A stretch of 64,000 nt of DNA, taken from positions 3,778,868 to 3,842,867 of the forward strand of contig NZ_KB235914.1 in the NCBI RefSeq assembly GCF_000332175.1, given 5' to 3'. The translations under genes were made by a program, and so were the position numbers. The DNA comes from Pseudanabaena sp. PCC 6802 (lineage in GTDB: Bacteria > Cyanobacteriota > Cyanobacteriia > Pseudanabaenales > Pseudanabaenaceae). The notes under the pieces were generated by a model. The model made no database searches and was not told where the DNA came from. It saw only the letters and a list, made by a program, of their open reading frames with translations. Numbering within the stretch: position 1 is the stretch's first letter; each line of letters starts with the position of its first letter. Below, in pieces: positions 26,416 to 36,742 of this stretch.

Positions 26416-27672
26416 TTATGCAGACTGAAAATGGGCGATGCCCTGCTCGATATCGATCCACATGGCTCGATAGTCTTCCTCGCGCAGCAAATCCCGGATC
26501 TCTAACGCCCGATCGCGATCGCAAATTAAAATTAACGGCTCGGGCTGAGTAATTAGCAGAACCATTTCAATTTCGGGAAGATTAAACTGACGAATCTCTT
26601 TGCGGTTAATTGCAAACCTGAATTTCTGCCGATCGATGTAGACGTGCTTGACCTGGCTAATCTGAGCGCCGCGCCCGATCGCGATCGTAGTGGCGATCGC
26701 TACAGCTATCCAATCGATCCAGGACAAATTTGGCTGGAAGAAAAAGTTAAAAATCCCACTAAAATCCAGATAAACAATTTCGCTGGCGCGGTAGTAGGTA
26801 ATTAAAGTATCCAGCATTTCGCCAAAGCGCGACATAAAGCGCGTCAGTAGCAAAGTAAAGAGCAGAAAACCCGATTCATGAAAGACTTTACCGAAAAACT
26901 GCCATGAATGCCCAAAAGTCCAGCGCGAAAAGATATGCCATCGCTGTGCTGTTTGAGTTAACCCCACAGCGTTATTACGGGTTGGGTTTCGACTTGCCAT
27001 TCTCATAGAACTTGATGTTCGAGCGATCGCTGGATCGGCATACGCCCTTTGTCCCTCGCTGTCTCGAAATACAATCCGTACCTCAAACAGATCGGCAAGC
27101 TCGCGCGCGCGATCGATGGCATCGATCGCCCGTGGTTCCTCATACATCAGCAGGTTGGTTTCATCCGTTAGAATAAGCTCTACTTGCCATGCACGCGCGA
27201 TCGCCGAGTCAAATGCCCCGCCATTAGCGCGAATCGCTCTAATCGCAATATGGCTGAGATGATGGCGATGAAATCGCATTTGTCGGGGTTCTTCAAGCGG
27301 CGATCGCATTGTCCACGCCACCATACCGTCTTTACTCGCGGTCAAAGAGGTAACACTTCTCTCTTTACCATGAAAATATCGTCGCTTAGCCAGCAGGCGA
27401 TCCACATACCAGAGGCAGCTAAATAGGATAATTACGGAAGTTTGGTATTTCTCCAGGCGAAAAGTCAGTAAAGAAAGCAGGCAGAATACAATAAAAAGAA
27501 CCAGGTTTAAAATCTCATTATCTACTTTTTCCCCTTTGACTAGCTCCGTCCAAATCGCGCGATCGATATATCTTCTCACAGAATCCACAGCTTTCTTGAG
27601 CAGTACGATTGGCATCAAGAATTTTGTATAGAATTCTGGACTGCGATTAGGGATGTGACCTTGAAACTTCAT
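26416..27672 (-). CDS. Membrane protein of unknown function
   Basis: The 418-aa protein has two close hydrophobic segments near residues 55-90 (LNLVLFIVFCLLSLLTF, then SVIILFSCLWYV), another pair around 265-285 (FLLFTLLLTRFM) and 318-340 (WIDWIAVAIATTIAIG). Between and after these are soluble regions without recognisable catalytic motifs. Gene order puts it last in a five-gene minus-strand run with envelope-related genes (35 bp after the acyltransferase). Function unknown. Confidence 0.7.
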   Translation of the reverse strand: MKFQGHIPNRSPEFYTKFLMPIVLLKKAVDSVRRYIDRAIWTELVKGEKVDNEILNLVLFIVFCLLSLLTFRLEKYQTSVIILFSCLWYVDRLLAKRRYFHGKERSVTSLTASKDGMVAWTMRSPLEEPRQMRFHRHHLSHIAIRAIRANGGAFDSAIARAWQVELILTDETNLLMYEEPRAIDAIDRARELADLFEVRIVFRDSEGQRAYADPAIARTSSSMRMASRNPTRNNAVGLTQTAQRWHIFSRWTFGHSWQFFGKVFHESGFLLFTLLLTRFMSRFGEMLDTLITYYRASEIVYLDFSGIFNFFFQPNLSWIDWIAVAIATTIAIGRGAQISQVKHVYIDRQKFRFAINRKEIRQFNLPEIEMVLLITQPEPLILICDRDRALEIRDLLREEDYRAMWIDIEQGIAHFQSA

Positions 27673-27707
27673 GGGCTATCCCCCAAAGTAGTGCATTCAT
27701 AACAATC

Positions 27708-29027
27708 CTAAGATCTACCGACAAAACGCCAGCGTGTAGCTGGCAACTCGACTAAATAGAAAGTTACAGTTGCCACTAAGGTGCAGAGAAACATCACAGT
27801 TCCTACCTTGATGAAGAATAACTCCAGGGGAATTTGCGAAGTGACAAGGGGAGTAATTCGACGAATAATTGGCATGTGCCAGACATATATGCCATAGGAG
27901 AGGTAACCGAATACTTCAATTAATCTAATCGGATTGCGAATGCAAGCGTGAATGGAGAATTTTTCGTTGTCTAAATGCCCTTGATAGGCCGATCCCGCTT
28001 CAAAGCAATAAATCAACAAGGCAGCTATTAATGCTGTAATTATTGGCAAAATAAAGAAACTGTTAGCAGTTCTAATCCCAGGTTCGGCACCGGGGATATT
28101 ACGCATCTCATTGTGATATATGTGATATGCCGAATAGAAATGGAAAGCGATCGCGAGGCTTACTGCTGCAAATTTTCCCCACCAGTCCGGTAGCCTGAGC
28201 CTGAGTTTGTACTTCTGCGAGCCATTACTACCATTACTGTCAACCTGCACAGAATCTTGAACGTGTTCCTGAAGATGCGATCGCATTTTGCGCTGTTTTT
28301 GCTCCTTTTGATACTGAATCAGTGGATTTAGGAAAAATCCGCACATAAACATATCCAGATTGCTCACCAATGGTGTATACCAATAGGAAATTACACTCGC
28401 TCCCGATCGCAGATCCATCACCCAAAACAGCAGGCGCAACAAAGTGACAAACAGGATGACTGCCCCAACTGCCATGAAAATTTGCCTGGGTTTGGTGTAG
28501 CGATCCTTCACAAATCCATAGATAAATGGAACTAGCAAATAGAACTGAACTTCGGTGGATAGCGACCAGAGGGGGCCGTTGAAATCCACAGGCAAAGCGT
28601 GGTTGTAGGTGAAAGTGCAAATTCGGACTAGATAGCCCCAATTCTCTTGCTTGAGTAGATCGGTATAAACGAACACCACCAAAATTAGCACTGCAAAAAA
28701 ATAGAGGGGAAATACCCGCAATACGCGATTGCGCCAAAACTTGAGAATGCCATCCCAACTGAGTTGATAGCGCCCTGTATAAAATAGCTTGCCCATCAAA
28801 TAGCCCGATAGGCAGAAGAAAGTGCGCAGATACGCACCGCCAGCCGCAAAAAATAACCAGCTCAGGTCATAGCCTTGATAAACGACCGCACTTCTGGGCG
28901 GCGAGCAATGGGCGACAACAACAAAGAAGCAGGCGATCGCTCGCATGGCTATCAGTACGTCGAGGCGATTGGTTTGAGGCTTAGCTGTCTCTATGGCAGA
29001 GCTAGAGTAGGATATGCTTGGTTTCAT
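27708..29027 (-). CDS. Membrane acyltransferase (acyltransferase 3 / OafA family)
   Basis: A 439-aa multi-pass integral membrane protein. The N-terminal MRAIACFFVVVAHC carries the family's conserved His, with R and GYLMGKLF following. The motifs LWSLSTEVQFYLLVPF and YGIYVWHMPIIR are also typical. These enzymes O-acylate polysaccharides, lipids or peptidoglycan at the cytoplasmic membrane. It lies 18 bp downstream of the large glycosyltransferase and probably modifies the same glycan; that link is inference. Confidence 0.9.
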   Translation of the reverse strand: MKPSISYSSSAIETAKPQTNRLDVLIAMRAIACFFVVVAHCSPPRSAVVYQGYDLSWLFFAAGGAYLRTFFCLSGYLMGKLFYTGRYQLSWDGILKFWRNRVLRVFPLYFFAVLILVVFVYTDLLKQENWGYLVRICTFTYNHALPVDFNGPLWSLSTEVQFYLLVPFIYGFVKDRYTKPRQIFMAVGAVILFVTLLRLLFWVMDLRSGASVISYWYTPLVSNLDMFMCGFFLNPLIQYQKEQKQRKMRSHLQEHVQDSVQVDSNGSNGSQKYKLRLRLPDWWGKFAAVSLAIAFHFYSAYHIYHNEMRNIPGAEPGIRTANSFFILPIITALIAALLIYCFEAGSAYQGHLDNEKFSIHACIRNPIRLIEVFGYLSYGIYVWHMPIIRRITPLVTSQIPLELFFIKVGTVMFLCTLVATVTFYLVELPATRWRFVGRS

Positions 29028-29045
29028 TACCAGTCAGGTTGCAGG

Positions 29046-32000
29046 TTAATTGTTGGTGGATTGCACCAATTCCGTTAGAACAGTATACAAATCCGCCGCA
29101 TACTTTTGGGGATTCCATAAAGGGGACAGGCGATCGCTTTCCTTAGACTGTTGTAGTTTTGCCCGCACGGATTGAAGCAGGTCGGGATCTAAACCAAAGC
29201 GCACGCCCCACGCCACGTAATCCTCCCAGGTACGGGCAATACCCTCGGAAATCCCTAACGTGTTTAAAAAGGATAGTCCCATGCGGGCAAAAGAGCGATC
29301 GCCAACCCGAGTTACCAAGGGCAGGTGGCACCAGAGTGCCTCTACGTTATGAGTACCGCCATTGTAGGGGTATGAATCAAGGGATACATCGGCGATCGCA
29401 TAGGTAGTGCGATGTTCTTCTTCGGTAGCAGAACGCGGCAGAAACATAATGCGATTGAAGTCCACGGATTGAGACTCGCATTCTCCCCGATACAGGGATT
29501 TGATAATTTCCACATCGCCAATGCCTTTATGGATGAGGACGGACTCAGGTACGCGCTGGAGAATCTCGATCTGAGCCTGTAAGCTTTCCATACTGAGTTT
29601 ATGTCCTGGCGCAGAGAACAAATAGACTACTTGTGCGGGCTGAATGCCGTATTGAGCGCGTACTGCGTCTCGATCTACAGAAACACAGTCAAACCCACTC
29701 ACGGCCATGTGGGAATCCGGCATCCGCAGCAACTGTTCCAGGTAATCCACCTCGACCCCAGGTGGATGGGTATGCCAGTCGCAGATTTCGTAGTTGCGAT
29801 CGCAAATAAATGGCGCATCAAATGACGGCCAAGTGAGACAGACTTTGGCAGGTCGATAGTGCATGATTTCAGTATGAACGAGATTCATAATTGAATCGAG
29901 ATCGATCAGGACATCGAGATCGTCAGCGATAATTCTGGTGGTAATTTCGCGGGCGATCGCGGCAGGTTCTGTCTGCTTGGTGCGATAGAATTTGTCAGTA
30001 ATTTGAGCGAATTTCTGAGTGCGATCGTCCTCGGAAAATTGGCGCGTAGTATAGATGTAGATATGGGGAGTTAAATGGCCTAACTCGCGCATGAAATCGC
30101 AAGCACACCAGCCAATGGGATGCCGCTTGAGATGCATTGAGATGAAACCAATTCTCAGATTCTGGTTAATTACACCATTGCTTTTCCGGGCATGCGCTTG
30201 AAGCCCTGGATCGCATGCCCTAGTGGATCGTGCTGCTGCGACTAAATCGCTCTGAGCTACTAGAGCGATATATTTGGCACTAATTAATTTGCTGAAATTG
30301 GCATCGGCAGCGCGATCGTCGCGCATAAACGGGAGGAAATACAAAAGCTTGACATAGAGAGCTTCCAGTTCGATCGCGCTGAGATAATCGCGTTTGCGAT
30401 CGACGCGCTGCTCTAATTCCAGGAATCGCGCCGTTGCCTCCTGGTGCAAGCCAGATTTGAGATAAATCGCGATCGCGCACACAAAAGGGATGACCTGCTC
30501 CCGTTCGCCGCAGGCGCGTACAAAGGAATCTGCTGCTTCTCTCGCTGCGGCTAGATCCTGCTGAGAGAGAATGTTAAATAGCTGATAGTGAGCTTCGGCG
30601 CAATCCGATCGCACTTGCAAAGCACGCTGCAATGGGGCGATCGCTTCAGCTAACCGATTTTGCCTTTGGAAGATGGTAGCAAGATTAATGTAGCACTCAA
30701 CGTAGGCGGGTTCGATTTGTAACACTTGCTGAAAAAGACTGGCAGCCTCAGGCAAGTTTCCTTTTTCCATCAAGATTGTGGCGAGATTGAATTGCGCTTC
30801 GATAAAGTTAGACCTCTGCGCGATCGCTCGTGCATAGGCAGGAATGGCGGCATCGATTTGCTTTAATTCCACTAAGGTATTAGCGAGATTGTAAAATGCT
30901 TCAGGATAATGTGGTTGGCGGGCGATCGCGTCTCTGTAGCTAGCGATTGCAGCATCAAGATCGCCTTGTTTTTTTAAGGCATTGCCCAAACTGTAGTGGG
31001 CTAAGGCGTTGTCTGGCGCAAGTTCGGCACAGATACGATAGCTAGCGATCGCGGCATCGAATTTCCCCTGCTTCATGAAAATGACACCTAGATTAAAGCG
31101 AACTTCCCATCGCTCTGGATGCAAACTTAATAGAGTGCGATAGATATTGGTGGCTTCCTGGAGGCAATTGCGCTGTACGAGGGCATTAGCTAAATTTAAA
31201 TGTATGTCCGCTGAGAATCGCTGCGGTGCGATCGCCAGAGCGTGATATTTACACAACAACGCCTCTGTGGGCTTAGATTGCTGGTGCAAGATATCTCCCA
31301 ACTGCCAATAGGCATTGATGGCACTAGGCTCGATCGCGATCGCTTTTTGATAATAAGCGATCGCTTCGTTAAGTTTATTTTGCTGTTGTAACTGTTGTGC
31401 CTGTTCTATGTATGGATGACTGGAGCCTCCCAGTAGCGCTATAGAATTTAATAGATCTCGATCTGAAGCGGTAGCGCTTTGCTCTCCAGCTTGAAATACT
31501 GCCAGCAATCGATCTACAACCCGCTCCCATGTAAACCCCTCCGCCACAAATGCGGGACCCTTCTCGCGACTCAGAGCGATAAACGATGGACTTTCTATTA
31601 CTTCCGCCATTAAAGTAATGAGATGGTCGATATTAGGTTCTAAATAGATGGGCTTTTCGTCATAGGTTTTGTCAACCTTGAGGGTGCTGTCAATGCGTTT
31701 GGCAAAATCTGGCATAGTGAAATCATCGGTCGAACCGCCTGCGGTGCATATTACGGGCAGTCCGCAGGCGATCGCCTCTAAGACTGGTAAATTAAATCCT
31801 TCAGCAATATAGGGAGAGACATAGACATCAGCGGCTTGATATAGCTTAGCTACTTGCGCAAATGACATCGCCTCGCCAATGTAGGTAAATCGCGATTCAA
31901 TTCGTGCCATCTCGGCAGTAGTAAGCACGTCGCCAATTACCCTCTTTAAATCTCCAGCGAAATCTTTACCTGGAAAGAGCGAATTTACTCCTTTCAAGAT

Positions 32001-32642
32001 TAATCTAGCCGTGGGGTAGCGCTCGGCGATCGCGGCAAAGGCTTTAAATAGATAAGGCAAACCTTTGTTACGGGTGGGATTGCCCACGTTCAGAAATATA
32101 AAGTCACGCTGCCATCCTAATGCCTGACGTAATTGCTGCCGACTCTCAGGATCGAGCGGCTTATAGATATGTGGATCGACACCGTGCGGCACGACTTCTA
32201 AGCGATCACGATCGGCTCCGCTGCGGAGAAAGCCTTCTCGCGACCACTGCGAGGAGGTAAGAATAACCGCGCTGGAATCAGCATGGGCTTGCCCAAAAGA
32301 TGAGATGCCCATTGAGATCAGATCGCTGGTAATTACATGCCCCCATTCGGTTGTGCTGAATACAAAAGTACGAACTGCGGAAGAATCTCTCAAATTAGGG
32401 GGATAGGACATGCGCAACCGCACGTCAATAGGTTGCGAGCCTGAGGGCTGAGGAATATTACGGAGCGACTCCTCGTCTGTGGCATTAAATAGACCGCCGG
32501 ACGGTTGCCAGGGCTTGAGAAACGGCACGTCAATATGAAAGATTTTTAGATTCCGCCGTTTTAACATTTCCAATAGCTGGAATTGATTGATTACCGCATA
32601 GGAATGCGGTACAAATCGCCAGCCCTCAATTAGGATTCGCAT
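29046..32642 (-). CDS. Tripartite GT4 - TPR - OGT/SPINDLY-type glycosyltransferase
   Basis: The 1198-aa protein has three parts. Residues 1 to about 390 form a GT-B family-4 glycosyltransferase (FLNVGNPTRNKGLPYL; then VSPYIAEGFNLPVLEAIACG, the EX7E-like nucleotide-sugar site). Residues about 405-730 are at least nine TPR units (NALAHYSLGNALKKQGDLDA and similar). The C-terminal ~360 residues resemble the catalytic half of O-GlcNAc transferases, family GT41 (IGFISMHLKRHPIG, DVLIDLDSIM, then SLDSYPYNGGTHNVEALWC). Bacterial GT41 enzymes glycosylate proteins. The fusion of two different transferases across a TPR scaffold is unusual. Second and third parts are clear by motif; the acceptor is unknown. 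Confidence 0.88.
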   Translation of the reverse strand: MRILIEGWRFVPHSYAVINQFQLLEMLKRRNLKIFHIDVPFLKPWQPSGGLFNATDEESLRNIPQPSGSQPIDVRLRMSYPPNLRDSSAVRTFVFSTTEWGHVITSDLISMGISSFGQAHADSSAVILTSSQWSREGFLRSGADRDRLEVVPHGVDPHIYKPLDPESRQQLRQALGWQRDFIFLNVGNPTRNKGLPYLFKAFAAIAERYPTARLILKGVNSLFPGKDFAGDLKRVIGDVLTTAEMARIESRFTYIGEAMSFAQVAKLYQAADVYVSPYIAEGFNLPVLEAIACGLPVICTAGGSTDDFTMPDFAKRIDSTLKVDKTYDEKPIYLEPNIDHLITLMAEVIESPSFIALSREKGPAFVAEGFTWERVVDRLLAVFQAGEQSATASDRDLLNSIALLGGSSHPYIEQAQQLQQQNKLNEAIAYYQKAIAIEPSAINAYWQLGDILHQQSKPTEALLCKYHALAIAPQRFSADIHLNLANALVQRNCLQEATNIYRTLLSLHPERWEVRFNLGVIFMKQGKFDAAIASYRICAELAPDNALAHYSLGNALKKQGDLDAAIASYRDAIARQPHYPEAFYNLANTLVELKQIDAAIPAYARAIAQRSNFIEAQFNLATILMEKGNLPEAASLFQQVLQIEPAYVECYINLATIFQRQNRLAEAIAPLQRALQVRSDCAEAHYQLFNILSQQDLAAAREAADSFVRACGEREQVIPFVCAIAIYLKSGLHQEATARFLELEQRVDRKRDYLSAIELEALYVKLLYFLPFMRDDRAADANFSKLISAKYIALVAQSDLVAAARSTRACDPGLQAHARKSNGVINQNLRIGFISMHLKRHPIGWCACDFMRELGHLTPHIYIYTTRQFSEDDRTQKFAQITDKFYRTKQTEPAAIAREITTRIIADDLDVLIDLDSIMNLVHTEIMHYRPAKVCLTWPSFDAPFICDRNYEICDWHTHPPGVEVDYLEQLLRMPDSHMAVSGFDCVSVDRDAVRAQYGIQPAQVVYLFSAPGHKLSMESLQAQIEILQRVPESVLIHKGIGDVEIIKSLYRGECESQSVDFNRIMFLPRSATEEEHRTTYAIADVSLDSYPYNGGTHNVEALWCHLPLVTRVGDRSFARMGLSFLNTLGISEGIARTWEDYVAWGVRFGLDPDLLQSVRAKLQQSKESDRLSPLWNPQKYAADLYTVLTELVQSTNN

Positions 32643-32661
32643 AATCTACGCATAGCAGAAT

Positions 32662-33564
32662 CTATTCGATACTTTGGCTGCGCCAGGGAACCGGATTGAC
32701 AGCAAGACCGTTCACGTAAAATCCCCAGTGCAGATGCGGCCCCGTGGTAGCGCCAGTGGAGCCAACTCCTCCTACGGTTTGACCTGCTTGCACGAAGTCA
32801 CCTTCTCTCACATCAATGCGACTGAGGTGCAGGAATATGCTCTCGACACCTTGCCCGTGATCGAGACCGACCACATTACCGTGAATGCGAAACCCATCTC
32901 TTTCTCTCCCAACTAGGCGCACTTGCCCCGCTGCGGGCGCGACTACAGCAGAACCAACTTCACCAGCATAGTCAACCCCACGGTGGTAATAGTCCTTCGC
33001 AAATACGCCGTTATAGTTGCGGCGCACGCCAAAGCCTGACGTAACTGGCCCTTCGTTCGGTCTGAGCAAAGCTCCCTGCCAAAACTTCTGCGGCGTAACT
33101 AGGCGCTTGAAGGCATCAACGCGATCGAATTCGCGATCGGTTCCTTCAATTGAAGCAGTATTGTCATCCATCCAAATATCCTGGATTGGGAAGCGTCGAT
33201 CGCGCAGTTTCAGGTCGAACTTTTGCGATCGCCCCTCTCCTACCACCTCGATCCGTTGCTTTCCCGGTCGATCTAGGGGCGTGGTGGGAATAAAGGCACG
33301 CCAGCGATTTTGCCCTATCCTAAAAGCGGGATATTGTTGGCGGTTCATCACTACCACAGGCGCATTACTGACGGCATCTGCTGGCTGCTCCATCTGCAAT
33401 GTGACGGAGATGGTATCGCCCAGTTGGGGGTTGCTGGGCGCGATCGCAGCTTGGAACGCTTCTGCGTTGGGGGGACTGATAAACATGGCGATCGCACCGA
33501 TGACAGCAGCGATCGCCACACCAAAAAACATCAAAAATAGATACCTAAAACGACGTAGTTTCAT
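32662..33564 (-). CDS. M23-family peptidoglycan endopeptidase
   Basis: A 300-aa LytM-type metallopeptidase. ATG at 33564 is preferred; an upstream TTG at 33576 adds four residues. A signal-anchor (FLFLMFFGVAIAAVIGAIAMF region) is followed by an Ig-like N-terminal part and the catalytic domain: HRGVDYAG supplies the first zinc ligands and GPHLHWGFYVNG the HxH pair. It is exported and cuts peptidoglycan cross-bridges. It lies 17 bp after the metallo-beta-lactamase gene and 19 bp before the large glycosyltransferase. Confidence 0.93.
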   Translation of the reverse strand: MKLRRFRYLFLMFFGVAIAAVIGAIAMFISPPNAEAFQAAIAPSNPQLGDTISVTLQMEQPADAVSNAPVVVMNRQQYPAFRIGQNRWRAFIPTTPLDRPGKQRIEVVGEGRSQKFDLKLRDRRFPIQDIWMDDNTASIEGTDREFDRVDAFKRLVTPQKFWQGALLRPNEGPVTSGFGVRRNYNGVFAKDYYHRGVDYAGEVGSAVVAPAAGQVRLVGRERDGFRIHGNVVGLDHGQGVESIFLHLSRIDVREGDFVQAGQTVGGVGSTGATTGPHLHWGFYVNGLAVNPVPWRSQSIE

Positions 33565-33581
33565 GTCATTTCCCAAATCTT

Positions 33582-34691
33582 TTAAGGGATCAAAGGAATG
33601 GTAGCACTGCGCGTAAACTGGTCGTAGGCAACCTCTAAGTTGCTACGCATTCCAGCATTATTAGGCGCATAAAGGAGCTGAAACTTGTATTCCTTATAGG
33701 CATCGGGTACCTTGGCATATTTAGCAAATACCTCTTCTTTCGTCAGGTTTTGTGCTTTCCACTCCAGAGCGCGCCTTTCCAGATCGCTGAAATAAGCTTG
33801 CAACTCCTGCATCCCTGCTTTATTCGTTACGTCTCCGTGCCCGGGTACGACTGTAGCATCGGGATAGGTAGCAATTAGCCTGTACAAACTGCCCTGCCAG
33901 TCGCGGATATTCCCATCACCCACATAGGGAATGCGTTTATTAAAAACGATATCACCTGCAAATAGGACATTAGAATCTGGCACAAAGGCAATCAGATCCG
34001 TGCCGCCCGAGTGCCCTTCTACTCTTTGTAATCTTACAAGGCGATCGCCCAGCCAAATATCGCTTTCACTATTGACGATAATGTCAGGCAATTTGAGATT
34101 TGGATCGAGATCGCGGTTGCGACCCGCCATAAATTCTCTGATCGTGCCTCTCCCCATAATGGGAATGCCCTGCGCTGCGGCCACCGAATTGCCACCGGTA
34201 TGATCGAAATGGTAGTGGGTATTAAGCACGTATTTCACGGGCTTGTCAGTCAGGCTCTTGACCGTATCCAGCATTAAGGTAGCCAGGGATGGGTTTTGAA
34301 ACGGATCTATAACCAGGACGCTATTACTGCCAACTACAATGCCACCATTACAAATAGCAATTTTTGCCGGATCGCTAGGGGGGAAATCTGTACTGGAAAT
34401 TAAGCCGTAGACTCCACCACCCAACTCTTTTAGCGTTAAGCCCGCTGCGGTCAGACCCGGGCTTGATGGTTTTACCTCTGGTGCCTTGGGCGGGGCAGGT
34501 TGTTCCGGTTCAGATGGGGTTGGGGTAGACGGCTCGGGCTTCGATGGTGCAGGGGTCGAGGCTGGAATATCATCGAGGGGATTTGCCACTGCGTAATTAT
34601 GCCAACCAGTCCAGCCTGTATGCCAGCCGACGATACTGCCAAAGGTAATGACAGCGGCAAGTAGAGACACCCAAAAGTACCTGATTTTCAT
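33582..34691 (-). CDS. Exported metallo-beta-lactamase-fold hydrolase
   Basis: A 369-aa protein with an N-terminal hydrophobic segment (ISLLAAVITFGSIV-like, residues 8-22) and a Pro/Ser/Glu-rich linker (about residues 40-80). The MBL domain carries the zinc motif HYHFDHTGGN and later ligands in VEGHSGGTDLI and VPGHGDVTN. The periplasmic location is inferred. Substrate specificity cannot be read from sequence; similar proteins are annotated as MBL-fold hydrolases of unknown substrate. First gene of the five-gene run; 212 bp upstream separate it from the next gene. Confidence 0.88.
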   Translation of the reverse strand: MKIRYFWVSLLAAVITFGSIVGWHTGWTGWHNYAVANPLDDIPASTPAPSKPEPSTPTPSEPEQPAPPKAPEVKPSSPGLTAAGLTLKELGGGVYGLISSTDFPPSDPAKIAICNGGIVVGSNSVLVIDPFQNPSLATLMLDTVKSLTDKPVKYVLNTHYHFDHTGGNSVAAAQGIPIMGRGTIREFMAGRNRDLDPNLKLPDIIVNSESDIWLGDRLVRLQRVEGHSGGTDLIAFVPDSNVLFAGDIVFNKRIPYVGDGNIRDWQGSLYRLIATYPDATVVPGHGDVTNKAGMQELQAYFSDLERRALEWKAQNLTKEEVFAKYAKVPDAYKEYKFQLLYAPNNAGMRSNLEVAYDQFTRSATIPLIP

Positions 34692-34903
34692 GATTCTATG
34701 CTTAACTACGCCTATATTGAGAGCTTGAGCTAGTTTAAAACATTAATCATAAATCTGCGATCTATTTACTTGATTAACTCCGAGCCGTTGGGATCCAAGA
34801 GGTTAAATTTTCGGTAATGTCCCAAATCTGTGGGCTGACATTATGAAATTAATGAGGGCAGGACTTGCACAGAAACAGTAACCACAGATTCAGCGCACTA
34901 CCT

Positions 34904-36742
34904 TTATGGCTTAATGAAATGTTGGGATTTACTGTGTTTGCTGCGGTCAATGCGATCGCGACGCACACTGTTAAGAACCAATCTGGTTAAGCCAGTTAAG
35001 CCAAAACTTAAACCCAAACCTAGAATTAGGGCTGCGATAACCAACAATTTGAGCAACCGACCCGATCCCACTAGCATTATGTAGGGGAGAACCCCCATAC
35101 TGAGACCTAAACCTGCGGTCACTACTACTAACAAGATACTTTTGCCGCGATTAATACCGTTTTGGCGCGATCGCTTGAAGGTTCTGCCAACTGCCGCACC
35201 GAACATGGCATAGAGCAAAGGTGCTCCAAATATAATTACTGGTTCGAGTCTACTGTTACCTGATATGAGAATTACGACAACAAAAGCTAGGCTCATGAGT
35301 ACCACCCCAAACACCGTCCAGCCTAATGCTTTAGCGTCAGCACCATACCTGGCATTCGATACAGTGGCAGCACTTGTTATTAGGAAAGAGCCAACAAAAT
35401 AGATGACTGCTAGGAAAAAGTTCTTATAGCTGTAAATAGAACTAATTGCCAACATCAGAGAATAACTAACTGTAGTTCCTGTGAGAGTGGCGATCGCTAG
35501 CAGTACTGGTAGCCAGAGGTAAGGAGGTTGTCGTCTTGCAATTCCGGGGGCTGTTTTAACGGTAATTGGAATGTGGATGGTTTCTGTTTCCAGGTTAGTA
35601 TGCAGAACAAGCGTGCGATCGTAAACTTCACTCGCTATTAATGGTGTTGTATCTACAGATATCCAACATTCGGCATTGCCAGTGAAGGTTGCGGGATCGA
35701 ATGAGATCCAGGCACGATTGTCAGGGGTATGCGGCGGATCGCTAGGATGTGGAGCTACTTCCCATTTGCCCTCTAGTTGAAGAGTTTGAGAGATATCTGC
35801 CTGTGATGTGAATCTAGAGTTGGAACCATTGACTGAGATGGCAGAGCGCATCTGTTCGCCCACAAAAGTCGCTGTTAACTCCAAGCTTTTTCGACTGACC
35901 TGCACGTCGGGAAGGCGAACTATACTTGCCGATTGGAGTGCTGCCAGAGCGGCGGAGGCATTGGCAAAGCGATCGGAGCGCTTGGGTGCTACCATGCGCT
36001 CCAACCAGGTAATGAAGCGCTGACTGAGGTTGGGCAATAGAGGTTGAAAATTAATTCTGCCATCGTCATCGGTGATGGTATCGATCGCAGTGGATTTAGT
36101 ATTCGTCAGCAAGCAAATCAGAGTTGCACCAAGTCCATACAGATCGGTGGCTTCATTCAGTTCGCGGTTGCGTAGTTGTTCGGGAGCCATAAAGCCGAAG
36201 GTGCCTGCTGCCACGCTACTCATCGCAATTTCGCCTGTGCCGATGCGAGCAAAACCAAAATCAATCAGATAGACATTTCTGTTCTCATCAAGCAGAATAT
36301 TCTCGGGCTTGATATCGCGGTGTATAATTGGAGGGATACGATCCTGAAGATATACAAGGATTTCCAAAACAGCGATCGCGATTTGCTTAACAAGATCGCC
36401 ATCGTAGCTACGCGCTTCTGAGAGAGGCTTGGCATCTTTATATTCCTGCACGATGCAGTAACCATCATCAGTCTCAAAGGAACCCAAATAGCGAGGGATT
36501 CCAGGGTGGGATAAGTTTTGTAGAACTTGCATCTCTCGCTCGATCGCTTTAAAACCAGACCAGTCAGCACCTTTAACAAACTGAAACTGCTTGATCGCCA
36601 CCAGACGTTCGATTCCCTCTGCATTATTGCTTGGGATCGACAGATCTTTAGCGAGATAAACAACACGACCACCCGCTGAGTTTTGACCGAGTTGTCTAAT
36701 GACCTCAAAACCGGATTTAGAGAAGTCGGGTAAGTTATGCAT
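34904..36742 (-). CDS. Membrane-anchored serine/threonine protein kinase
   Basis: An N-terminal kinase domain (about residues 8-290) with a glycine-rich loop (LGQNSAGGRVVYLAKD), a VAIKQF lysine, the catalytic loop IIHRDIKPENILL and the DFG motif (YLIDFGFARIG). A central beta-rich part follows, and then several transmembrane helices (about residues 410-600). ATG at 36742 matches the usual cyanobacterial start (LPDFSKSGFEVIRQLG); an earlier in-frame start at 36778 is also open. Its sensing role is inferred from the membrane C-terminus. Confidence 0.9.
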   Translation of the reverse strand: MHNLPDFSKSGFEVIRQLGQNSAGGRVVYLAKDLSIPSNNAEGIERLVAIKQFQFVKGADWSGFKAIEREMQVLQNLSHPGIPRYLGSFETDDGYCIVQEYKDAKPLSEARSYDGDLVKQIAIAVLEILVYLQDRIPPIIHRDIKPENILLDENRNVYLIDFGFARIGTGEIAMSSVAAGTFGFMAPEQLRNRELNEATDLYGLGATLICLLTNTKSTAIDTITDDDGRINFQPLLPNLSQRFITWLERMVAPKRSDRFANASAALAALQSASIVRLPDVQVSRKSLELTATFVGEQMRSAISVNGSNSRFTSQADISQTLQLEGKWEVAPHPSDPPHTPDNRAWISFDPATFTGNAECWISVDTTPLIASEVYDRTLVLHTNLETETIHIPITVKTAPGIARRQPPYLWLPVLLAIATLTGTTVSYSLMLAISSIYSYKNFFLAVIYFVGSFLITSAATVSNARYGADAKALGWTVFGVVLMSLAFVVVILISGNSRLEPVIIFGAPLLYAMFGAAVGRTFKRSRQNGINRGKSILLVVVTAGLGLSMGVLPYIMLVGSGRLLKLLVIAALILGLGLSFGLTGLTRLVLNSVRRDRIDRSKHSKSQHFIKP

